This document shows positions 50,401 to 60,590 of a stretch of DNA of 64,000 nucleotides, one piece after another. The position numbers were made by a program, and so were the translations under genes. The DNA is from Lineus longissimus. Taxonomy: Eukaryota > Nemertea > Pilidiophora > Heteronemertea > Lineidae. The notes below the pieces were generated by a model. It had not been told where the DNA came from and did not search any database. It was given only the letters and a program-made list of their open reading frames with translations. Numbering within the stretch: position 1 is the stretch's first letter; every line of letters begins with the position of its first letter. The stretch is from NCBI RefSeq assembly GCF_910592395.1, contig NC_088311.1:22724646-22788645 (forward strand), in the 5' to 3' direction.

Positions 50401-53276
50401 TGAACATTTGTTATATGGCAGACTACCGATCGCGACTAAAACGTGATGACAAGATACTGTAGTCTCTACGGACATTTGTACCTCGGCAATCGTTTCGAAA
50501 TTTGGATCAATGATCAGACCAATACTGTCATTTACAATGCGTACTGACGGAGGTCCCATGAGCCGTGGGAACAACAATGCTTGTATTCATTGATTGTTCT
50601 GATGCAAACAGGATTTGATGGTATGGCTGTGGTTGCTAAACAGAGAGATAGCTTCGTGATAATTAAATGTATTGCAAGTGCCCATCGTGGATGCAGGGGG
50701 TATCAAGTAATATATACGGTATAATGGAACAAGAAAATTAGGTTGAAAAACCCAACTTCCAATTCCGTCGTTCGTGTAAGGGTTGCGAAACGTATAGTGC
50801 AATGTTAAAAACGAATTCAGTACGTTTTAATGCATCAGTGGATGCGAAAAAGAAGAGATTTTATTTTTTAGTGTTACACAGTTATAGTATGAAGCATTTG
50901 GTGACGGGAGTTGCACAGCAGTTTTTCAGGGCAAATGTGTAGATTTTACCATCCAGTCCCGCATCAGTACCAAAAGCTAACTTCCTACCTCTTCATGCCT
51001 GCGGTGTCTCGGGGTGCCTGGCCCGGTGGAGTTGCAGGTACCATCGCGTAAGTCATATGAACAGGACTGGCCGGGGACGGTATGGGCGACATGCAATATA
51101 TCCTTCATTTTCCCAACATATAATGCGAATATTGCCAGAAGTATGATTTTAATGTTCAGACCATACATTCTTGACCTATATATATTCGGTTCTACATTGC
51201 TATTTCTTTTGTGAGTTAAGCATCATTAAAAGCACTTTCGCGATGTTTCTGACAATCAATTAAGTCTCCGGATTTTTAAATCTTGATAGTACATTCGCAG
51301 GCAATGTCAGGATTACTTTCGCGACAAGCGAAATAGATAAGAAAGAGGCCTTTAAAGAACATTTATGCAGTTTATATAGACAACAATAAAGGAAGAAGAA
51401 AAATTAGTTATTCATGTATATATTTTCGAAAATATTTGTGTTCTATAAACGTACTAACTTATTATCAAGTTTTTCTATTCTAACAACAATACCGGACAAA
51501 ACGTATTTTCTTTTTTTATACTCGAAAGAAGGCCACACCCACGCTGGAATATTCCATCACCAACGCTCTCACAAAAAAAATCGTCAATCACTTTCTTGTG
51601 AAATATAGTTTTGCAGAGTCGCACAAAGTATCTGTAGGCCAACACCTTGTTGATATGAGTGATAATAATCCACCATCTTCTAAACACAAGTCCGTCTTGT
51701 CATTTCATGGACAGTAAAGGGTGGGCCCGTAATGCAGTATTCTATAGATAATCTTATGAATAAGCGACAATACCACAATAACTGTATACAATTAATAATC
51801 CAGTATTGATACAATTCATAAGTACATGTATGTACATACCACCGTATTTTCTGACCCCCGTTTTGGATCGTATACCATTACTTCAGTATCGGGCCAACTG
51901 GTTTCCATAGGCCTACTGTGAAAAGCTGAATAAGATCATTGCCCTGTGACCTGAAGATATTTGCTTGAATAGTGCATGCTGACAATGTCGATTGGCCAGC
52001 AAGACGAGTTATCAATGCCTCTAATGAAATATTATACAGTTTTGACATATCAGCCATGACAAGCATGTCCACATAGTGAGACCTGTGGCGATGAAAACTG
52101 TTGTCGAGCATATTATATGCAGCAGTCATGTGTCATCGAAATGAAGGATTCTCATCAAACGGCATACTTCTTAAACTTAAGTTAATAGAGAGGTTAAGAT
52201 TTTCGATCCGAGAACGAGAATGAAAACGAGGTGGTATTTTGACGATAGAAACCATATTGCCTGTTGTCAGAAATTAAATAAAACAGTGTGTTTATAATGC
52301 CTGGTATGCCTAAAAACAATGATACAAAGCAATCAGTTTGACTTGATGACGTCATCCAGCGAAAAAACCACCTCGCTCTCGCTCTCGATCTCGTTCTCGG
52401 ATCAAAATCTTAACCTCTCTAATTACAGTTTGTAGGACCATTACATTACAATTCTCAGAAGGTCAGCCAGACGCCAAAAAATCCAAAGAAATTAAGAGGA
52501 AATTTGACTTTAAGCATCGACCATGACAGCACACAATGTCATTTAGTTAACATTTTCTTCAAAGGAAATTAGACTGGTGAATATCCACGTGTGTGATTGG
52601 CTTAAGCGATTGTTACGTCATCAATACTTTCAACATAACTCTGGGTTTATTTTGTGAGATGTCGTTCTCGAAATTGAACATACTATCTTCCCAAAGACCA
52701 AACTTGTGTAGGCTATTTAGTAAATCTATAACCATGCTTTGATATTTTCGCTCGTCGTTGATGTATTAAACTTTTATAACACCTAACGTCTTTGGCATGA
52801 CGAATTATGTCTTCATTCGTCATTATTTGGAGCTGAACACAAGAAAATTAATTTAGTCACTTCCAAATCCGGTATAACGCATCTTTTTTTCCTTTCTAAT
52901 ATTTCCAATCACCCCAAAAAACAAAGATTTTGCCGGGCAACGGTAAAATAGTAATTGTTTCGATGAATCCTTTTTAATTGTGAGGTAGACGTGAAGAAGA
53001 CAGACATCCTGTAGACCTGGAGCGTTCCACGACAGCGTCAGCTGATCGGGGCTAGACACCCTGTCTCTAGACCTATACGATATCTCGTGGGACTCCAATG
53101 GCGACCAACAGCAAACATAGACAAAGCTACATTTTTTTTTTCCAAAAATGTCTACTCACCTCGCCTTTTGGCGGCGGAGCTAGCTTGTACCAGTCCGGAT
53201 TCTGCTGGACCGGCCCTCCGCGCAGACGGTCATCATGCTGGTGAGAAAAGTTCATTCCATCACCCGGTACATCCAT
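41491..53276 (-). CDS. SLC6 family Na+/Cl- dependent amino-acid (glycine-type) transporter, 16 exons
   Basis: This is a plasma-membrane symporter of the LeuT fold. Exons (minus strand): 53276-53160, 50330-50105, 49459-49328, 49074-48931, 48136-47968, 47590-47458, 46936-46802, 46377-46274, 45480-45356, 44851-44739, 44141-44010, 43769-43670, 43202-43084, 42596-42429, 42172-42017 and 41583-41491. All phases agree and total 721 aa. Landmarks are [20 protein letters not shown] in TM1, [12 protein letters not shown]3 IYYNMIIAW, a glycosylated second extracellular loop with two cysteines ([15 protein letters not shown]), TM6 [27 protein letters not shown]10-12, and the tail motif [10 protein letters not shown]. 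The roughly 80-residue N-terminus is Pro-rich then acidic. Features resemble GlyT, ProT and ATB0+ members; the exact substrate cannot be assigned. The ATG at 53276 is the first in the upstream exon. Confidence 0.9.
45068..45107. repeat. Perfect short hairpin, GCTCGACTTTTT type
   Basis: GCTCGACTTTTTTTATA is followed by eight bases and TATAAAAAGTCGAGC. Related CTCGACTTTT or GCGACTTTTT words precede it from 45005. It is probably the centre or end of a decayed foldback element in an SLC6 intron. Confidence 0.55.
45570..46037. mobile_element. Short TIR element, copy 2, damaged
   Basis: It starts GGAAGTGACTATTTGGCAAG like the copies at 4529 and 48142. It then departs for about 350 bp and resumes with GGCTCGCCAAAGAGGGTATA and GCTGTTTGGCAAGCGGCTCT before breaking off. 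The right terminus and target duplication are missing. It lies in an SLC6 intron. Confidence 0.6.
48142..48416. mobile_element. Short TIR element, copy 3, next to a splice acceptor
   Basis: The body is 48151-48407 (257 bp) with flanking ATGTATAAA (48142-48150) and ATTTATAAA (48408-48416), an 8 of 9 match. The ends are GGAAGTGACTATATGGCAAG and the inverse form GGCTTGCCAAATAGACCCGG. It is about 80-90 percent similar to copy 1 by eye. On the minus strand it begins 14 bp upstream of the AG acceptor of the SLC6 exon at 48136. Confidence 0.8.
49655..50002. mobile_element. Pogo/Tigger-like non-autonomous element
   Basis: The right end read on the minus strand is TACAGTGGAACCCCGGTAAC, with GGTCGCGTTAGTG further in. 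The left end reads TAATGTAACCCCGGTCGGCG, with ATCCGGTAACGCG inside. CAGTGGAACCCCGG-type termini with a TA target are characteristic of pogo/Tigger elements. The interior (GCGACCAAATGCCCTAATTT) has no transposase frame. It lies in an SLC6 intron just past exon 50330-50105. Confidence 0.5.
52186..52421. mobile_element. 236-bp TIR element in SLC6 intron 1
   Basis: Inverted ends of about 50 bp start TAGAGAGGTTAAGATTTT and continue GATCCGAGAACGAGA; the right arm is richer in CTCTCG repeats. Flanks are GTTAA on the left and ATTAC on the right, so a short AT-rich target duplication is likely but not resolved. No coding potential. Confidence 0.75.
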
Positions 53277-55979
53277 CCTGTCCTCGGGTCACCGCCAAGA
53301 TGACATACACGGAACGTCTATGAGAGGACTAAGAGGCTCCGCATGTGAAGGAAATCTTGTCATACACGACTTTTATGATATATGAATACATTAGAAGTCT
53401 CATCGATCGAACCTTTACAAGCATTTCAATCAATGGCAGTCGGGCGTAACGGTGTCGCCTGTGACAGTCGCCCGGCCGTCTTTGTTAGGCCTACCTTACA
53501 TTTGTCTCTATAAAATCTTTCATTAGAGTACTCTCTATTTATCTTCAGTGATAATCAGTCTCGCATTTTCGATTGCCCTAGATTTTAAGACATTATATAC
53601 ATGTACATTTTTTATACAAAGTGTTCAATGAAGGTCCCCTGTCGTCTTTTGCAATGAAGGTAAGGCCAGTTGAGACGGCATAGCGTCATCTTCGATTGAT
53701 ATTATGATGTCTCGAATTTTGCTAGGGTGTGGTCAGAAGGAGTCAAGTCCGGTACCTATCTCATTTCCCCCTTGGGCCAACGCAGTTTTTTGCATGACCT
53801 AATCGGGCTGAAGTTTTTTTAATCATCATTAAGTCTATACACAAAACATCTTGGGAGACTATTTATCAAAGACGTGAATGGTCCTTACTGAGGAGGAGGA
53901 TGTCCTCGCAGCTCTGGCTCGGAGCCCGTCCCTTCGTCTCGAAGCAGCGCAGACGGCGAAATAGTTGGGTGGACATCTGACTGACTGGCAAAAGGTCTCT
54001 TGCCATGTCAAAAACCTCTTCATATATATATGTGTGAGAAAGTGATGTATGGTGTTCCATCTCATCTGACAATAATAGGAGTACAAATGTTTATGAACAA
54101 GGCCTGGCGCAGATGGTTAGGATCTCTGTCCCAGCGAACGCCCCATTTTGATCCGGGATTACTCTGATCCTCCTCGGGATGTTTCACGCACATAAAGGTA
54201 ATCGATGTACTCCTTTCGTCAGTTCGGGCATACGCTAGGATCATCACGGTCAATGCATTAAGTTTCAATAACACAATCTTAGAAACCAGGGACCATTTGA
54301 AGCAGCTCGAGCCTGTTACAAGCACTCGAAATGAACCAACTAGCAGGCTCACGTCTTTTTCTTCTTCTTCTTATTTGATCCCTGGCCCGCGTCGGTCATC
54401 GGTCGCTTGGTCTCTCACATTCCAACAGTGAGTGATTTTCTGACAAGTGCTACAAAACCGCAGGTACAGAACATGAAATGGCAAAGAAAAACCTTTACGA
54501 CCCTTCTCAACACGACCACGGCGCAACCTGCTACCAAATGCTGAGATGGACCGGCAACTGGTTCTATCGTACCCGCCGAAAAACGTTTCTCCACATAGAC
54601 GAGGTCTTCGTGCGCATGGACAACGGCGAGGAGCAGCCGAATGTTCGGACCTGGTGAGGCAAGTTGATTCGGCATGTAGAAGCTGTGAAACGAGATGCTT
54701 ACCCATAAACAATATGCGACGTCAAATAGATGTCTCAAAGTATTTATCACTCGGTCCAGGATCAATGTATTTCACAATCCTAAGTAGCGGGTTGGGTACG
54801 CAAAGGAGTTGTTGAAATTGTTTTTTCAGGAAAAACAACGTTAGGACTCAAGCAGGGTAGGGGAGGTGGGGGGGGGGGGGGGGGTCCACAGGCTCATTCC
54901 TAAAGGTGTTAGGATAAATCATTGTGAAGCACACTGATGTTTATGGACACTCCCTTACTCTCCCTTTAATACCTTCAGAATGTCATCAGCATGACATCGC
55001 TACTCGCGCAAATTAAGCGCTAGCGGTGCAAAATTTGACAGATCACGATATAGACTTCGATTCTAACCTGTTCTTTACTGTGAACATCATGACCAGCTCC
55101 AGCATCCCCCAGACTAGGTTCCGGCCCTGTTGGATGAATCTGGCTATTCCGAGCCCTCAACATAGTGAAACGTGGCAATTATCCAACCTTTTATGTCACC
55201 AACAATCAACCGAATGAAAGTGATACTTAAAATATATTCATTTTTATCTTATTGTTCTACGCAGGTAAATCCGGACATGTTCTGTCATGAAAATAAACAA
55301 ATCTGGACTTCGCCGTTGCCGTTAAAAGTGTTGACATCATTGACCTCAAAGATAGCCAAGAGGATATCGAAAACGATAAGACTGCGAGAAATATTAATAA
55401 TATTCCCGTTAATATTTAATCACACTGTATGTCTTGACAAAAATAAATAGTTGTCAACTTATAAAAGTACATGTAGGCCTACAGGTTCAACATTCTTCCT
55501 GGTCGAGATGAGAGAGGGTCTCCATCATCGTGTATAGGCAGCAGCTAGGTAGGCAAGATAAAGATACATGAAGTCACCAATAGGGGTATCTCACATCTTA
55601 GAGTAGGCCTACCTCGAAACTATTCAAACCTGTACCAGGAATGTATTTAGTGCAGTCAGTCTGGAAGTTGCTGGCTTTTTAAAGGGACAACTTGGGCGTG
55701 GGTATCAAGCTAATGCCGATCTTTAAAAATGATTTTCGCTGATGTTGCGTGGCAGTTTCAGGCAGGCCTTCCAGTGCATTGTTTATTGCAGTTCAATGAT
55801 TTTTCAATTATCTTGTTGGGAGAAATCACGGTCCTGCTGGAAGCCGGCAATTTTCTTACAAGTATAAATGAAACGGCCAGGGGCCATTGTGCTCACCGTA
55901 AGTATTTTTAGTAGACAGTTACAGAAAGTGCTACAGTATGTAGGCCTCTCATAATTTATACATGCATCTGTGACCAGTT
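53277..55979. other. Spacer upstream of SLC6 with scattered exon-like fragments
   Basis: The SLC6 5' UTR and promoter should lie here, but no promoter motif is clear. Two short stretches look protein-like. 53880-53955 plus strand gives TEEEDVLAALARSPSLRLEA and then a stop; the same DNA on the minus strand has an ATG frame ending in a GTAAGG donor. 54453-54657 is given separately. The remainder is AT-rich, with a 17-G run at 54868. Confidence 0.4.
54453..54657 (+). other. Possible orphan exon or transposase fragment (68 residues)
   Basis: An open frame from about 54453 to a TGA at 54655-54657 encodes residues of ordinary protein composition, including YQMLRWTGNWFYRTRR, FLHIDEVFV and DNGEEQPNVRTW. 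It begins after a CAG and contains a GTGAGG donor-like site at 54654. I do not recognise the family. The FLxxDE...NVRxW pattern is loosely like the central part of a mariner-type transposase, but that is a guess. The frame from its first ATG (54478) is only 59 codons. Confidence 0.3.
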
Positions 55980-57480
55980 CAGAGCCGGCCCTGGCCAAGT
56001 GGTGAATCCGAGACTTGTGGTTCCAAGCTTGTAGAGTCTAGGTGAAAATGATAGTGAAGAAACGTGCCACTCCATGACAATGGTGAATATATTTTTAACT
56101 TTGACCTCAGTGACCCTGACAGGTAGGTCAAATAACAAACCAGGGTGATATGTGATGTAGACACATCCACCTGACCATAACAATTTCATCACTGGTTACA
56201 CAACAGCAATCGGCAAAAAACGATTTCCAAGATGGCCGCCTAATTAAATCTATGGCACCAAATAAATCAAAAAATGAAGAAAATGTAAGATAGAACTCAG
56301 AAAAGAAAAAAGGAAAAGATGAAAAATAAAAATATTTTTGGCTGTCCTTGACCGGGGTTTGAACTCACGACCTATGGATTGCCACAATACGAGGAAAAAC
56401 CCACAAAACATGCAATTTCGGCCATATTTGAATTCCGATCTGGCTGAAACTTGGCATACAAATAGTGGCTTCTTAGATGCATCATTACACAAAATTAAAA
56501 CTCTTTACATTGAACAACGACAAAACGTACCAAGAACGGTAAAGTTTTCAACTTTGACCTCTGTGAACTTGAAAGGTGGGTCAAATCAAAAACCCGTAAG
56601 ATATGTGATGTATCCTTGCTGGGAGTACCTACCATGAAACTTTTATCAAAAACAAATCAGTAATAAGCGAGAAATCACACTTTTTGAGTTTTGAGTTTGG
56701 GCCCCCTGGTGGCCAAGTCAATAATCAGACCGAACCAAAATTCAGTGTAAAAGGTCAACTGACCTAGGGGGTCATTTGTTCAAAGTTTCAAGTTCATAAC
56801 TGTTGCGGTTGAGAAACGTGCCATAGTTACACTCAAACGGCAAATTTACGCCATTTGACCTCTGCGACCTTAAAAAGTAGGTCAAATCCGAAAAATCGTG
56901 CCACATCTGAGGTAACCTTGCTAGGGGTCCCTGCCATAAAAATTTCATCAAAAACAATTTGCTAATAAGCAGGCTATTGCACTTCTTACTTTTTCTGTTT
57001 TGGCCCCCTGGTGGCAAAGTCAAGAATCAGATCAGGCTGAAATTCAGCATCAGAGGTTATCTGATATAGGGGGTTATATGTACCAAGTTTCAAGCTCATA
57101 GCTTTGGTGGTTGAGAAACGTGCCATAGTTACACTCAAACGGCCAATTCACGCCATTTGACCTCTGCGACCTTGAAAAGTAGATCAAAATTAAAAACCCG
57201 TAAGATATATGATGTATCCTTGCTATGAGTACCTACCACAAACGTTTTATCGAAAACAAGTCCCTAATAAGCGAGATATCACACTTTTTAGATATCCACA
57301 TTTGGCCCCCTGGTGGCCAAGTAGAGAATCAGATCGGACAGAAATTTAGTGTCACGGGTCATCTGACCTAGGGGGTCATGTGTACAAAGTTTTAAGTTCA
57401 TAGGCCTTGCGGTTAAAAAACGTGCCACTGTTTTTGAACTAGGATACGACGGACGACGACGGACGACGGACACTGCGGTA
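55980..57480. repeat. Degenerate tandem array of about 300-bp units
   Basis: Three good units start GCCCCCTGGTGGC at about 56701, 57003 and 57306 (period about 302), each with GAGAAACGTGCCA and CATTTGACCTCTGCGACCTT blocks. Older partial units extend back to about 55980. The array ends with ACGACGGACGACGGACACTG and TCCCCTACGGTGAGCC. I recall related sequence as dispersed repeats of several marine invertebrates. No coding frame is kept. Confidence 0.8.
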
Positions 57481-60400
57481 TCGTATAGACTCCCCTACGG
57501 TGAGCCAAAAACCAACATATCCCAGGCCCAGTTGTCCCTTTAATATTTTGCTTAACCTGTGTAGATTCATTTGCAGTCCATTACGTCATCCTTCCTAAAT
57601 GGTCTCGTCCCGGGCGACAGGACGAGGCCGATCCACTGCGTCTGGAGTGTAGTTAAATAAAGTGCAGGCCTACATTTATTACTGGCAGGGAAAGGTGATA
57701 TGCACCCAAATCCATTCTGATCTTTTATATGACATATGATTCAGACCAATATATAGACCGTGAAACCCCATACAGAGTCCAGGACTCTTCTTCAGACTAT
57801 TGACCCCCGCCCTTTGAACACAGTTTTCAGACCGCCTGCGACGGACAATTTTGATGAATTGAATTGAATTGAATTGCATGAGGCACATATAAATATTCAT
57901 ATCAACTTTTGATATTATCATAAACGAACAAAGCATTGTATGAACTTGGAGACTCTAGTTACAAAAATAGGGCAAACAGTTGTAGGGAAATGAACAAAAA
58001 AATTATTTCAGCTTTACAACCACTCCCTGTGCAAATAAGAGTCACTGAGTGAAAGTAGCAGTAGCATGTGGAGTATATCAAAGTAAGAAATATGATGTCG
58101 ACACAAAAAACTTATCTCATCCCACTACTATAAATTTAAGGAGCTAGACTTCGGGGGAAACCTTTGAGACAAAATACCTCTCAGCCAATAGGCCTATAGT
58201 GAAATAAACACTTGACACATTATCCAAGACCACTTCAGCAATGTTTACAAATGACGCAAGCCTATCAGCCATAATCAGGTTTTAAGTTCACATCGTTGGT
58301 ATCTTTATCATAAAACTATTTACAGGTATGGTGTCATATTCATCATAAAAATAACTTGAAAAAAACATATCCAGCTCGGAAAAATCTGGGAATTCCATTT
58401 TAAGTTTTATTCCTAAATTTGCCTTTCAGTCCGTCTCACACTCTAAAACAGTTCGTTTTGTCAAAAGTAACCATCATCAAGTGTTGGAAAGCATATCTGA
58501 GTGGAACACTGTATGTAATCAAAAGGTACCTAGCCGTCTCCATCATTGAGAGGAAAAGTTTAAGAATGTTGTCTTTCAAACAAGGCAGCAATCCCACAGA
58601 AATCATTACTTGTGTTGTTCAGGACTCCTCTTCCTGACAGCAGTGTATACTCCACCCCTGCAGTGATTGAATGGAAGAGACAGGTGAAAGAGTTGTAGAA
58701 AACATTTTATTTTCAATACCCAATACATTGAATTTGTTAATACATGTACATTACTTATATTCTCTACATCAAGCTGTTGATACTGGCTGCAGGAATTTGC
58801 TTTGTTTAGCAAATATACGAAAGATGTATTATCTATCACCAAAATAAACTTACCAGTCTGCCAGAGCCAAGAAGGTGGTCACCCACGGAGCCACCAAAAA
58901 ACACTTTATTATTCAGTTGACATAAAACATGTGACATCTGGTGGTCACAATCAACCAGACTCATTCAGTGATATTCTGAATTGAGGATTGTTCCAGCCCC
59001 TTGCCCTAAAGGGTAAAACCCAAATTCATGGCACCAGAGTTTTCCCTTATAGTCTTAGCCAACCCTCCCAAACCAATGATTAAGCCACATCATATCCTAC
59101 CCCTCACCAACCAAAGTTCAAAATACCCCAGCACCCATATACACATTTCACTTCATTTCAAATTCCCCAATGAAGACAAATAAAACTACCAGGATCCAAG
59201 AGGGCAATCCTGGCCCAGGACACCCCAATTTCAGAAAAATCTTGACCATGAAATTTTAACATTTTGAAAACTTCTTTGAAAAACACCCCCTCTTCAGAAC
59301 CCGCATACAAAATTCTATTGCACATATTTTTTTGGCAATATCTTCTCCAAGACCAGAGTATCTGGAAACATTAGAGAAAGTGAAGCTACACTCCTTAATA
59401 TTTGTCCATTTTTTGGAAGAAACATTTCCAAAATGACCAAAATTATCCCCACCCCATCTACCGGGTAAAAAGTCCCGAAGTCAGTTCCAAGCTTTCCCTG
59501 AAGATGGCATTTGTGTCGTTTTAACATCAAGCCTTTGGACCAGGGATAACCAGCTTGAAGAACGAGTTTCGGTCCAACTGGATCCATGTTGTTGGTTCGA
59601 CCAAGAGCGAAAATTAGGAATTACAGTAGTGAAAGTTAGGAATTCTGGTTGTGAAAGTGTTAACACCAGAATGATGCACATCAATATAAGCCATGAATTA
59701 TCTGAAATATAACACACGATTTATGAATCTCAAAAAAGTACTTTGGCCATTCCAGCTACAACTATTTTAACAAAATATCATCTGTGGACCTTTATAAAGG
59801 CCTTCAAAACGCACAACAGTAACAGCTCATTTTCAAACGAAATCTAATGTACATGATACTGTACATTAGTGGTTATCATTATCATTCATGCAGAAATGAA
59901 CACGTTTCAGAAATATACACATTACGGAATTCTAAAACAAGACCTAATGCTACAACACTGTCAACAAAGTTTATATAATTCCAACGAAAAATGTAAAAAA
60001 ATCTTAAATCTTTTAAATAAATATCAACTTCGAAACCTATACATGTACTTACTGTTTTTACACTTAGAAAAGTACAGCAAATAATGAAGATTAAAACGCT
60101 CTGTCATCTACTTCATTGTACAGTGGCATAGATCAACAACTAAAGGTAGACTGCGTTTGTTCAAAAATTAAATTTCCAACTAGAATTAGCGTCAATCTAC
60201 ATTATCTAGAGGCCTATCAATAATGGGTTCACGGAATGTTGCTCTGAAGTCAACATAAGTTTTAAAAGTCAATTGCACCAAGTGAATGTTGATTGCACTT
60301 TACATGTAATGGACAAGTATGGACTAAATCAAATTTTTACATACTTGACGTAAAAATATTGCACCAAATTAGGCCACTCATAAAAAAATAGTTAGCTTAA

Positions 60401-60590
60401 ACTAAGAATAGGATGGGATGATTATAAGGGCTACTTGAGTAGCAACCTTGTAAGTACAATGCTTCTTCAAGACCACAAGCTAGTCTGATGCAATGCGACA
60501 CGGTAAGTGAAAATAAAACTCAGCTTTTTCTAAATGACCACAATGTCGCTACAAGGTTTTTGCACACACACCTTCAGGTTTAGTATACAT
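57481..60590. other. Spacer and probable 3' UTR of cystinosin
   Basis: AT-rich DNA without exon-like segments. Minus-strand AATAAA signals at 58910-58905 and 58711-58706 lie 1.7-1.9 kb past the cystinosin stop and could end a long 3' UTR; closer weak variants may exist. A fragment at 57624-57652 (GATCCACTGCGTCTGGAGTG) resembles one at 18490-18515, hinting at a further dispersed repeat. Confidence 0.4.

Noticed and set aside
54371-54765. Two overlapping minus-strand frames of about 115 codons.
   Set aside because: Unusual composition and no homology; the plus-strand frame at 54453-54657 looks more protein-like, though also unproven.
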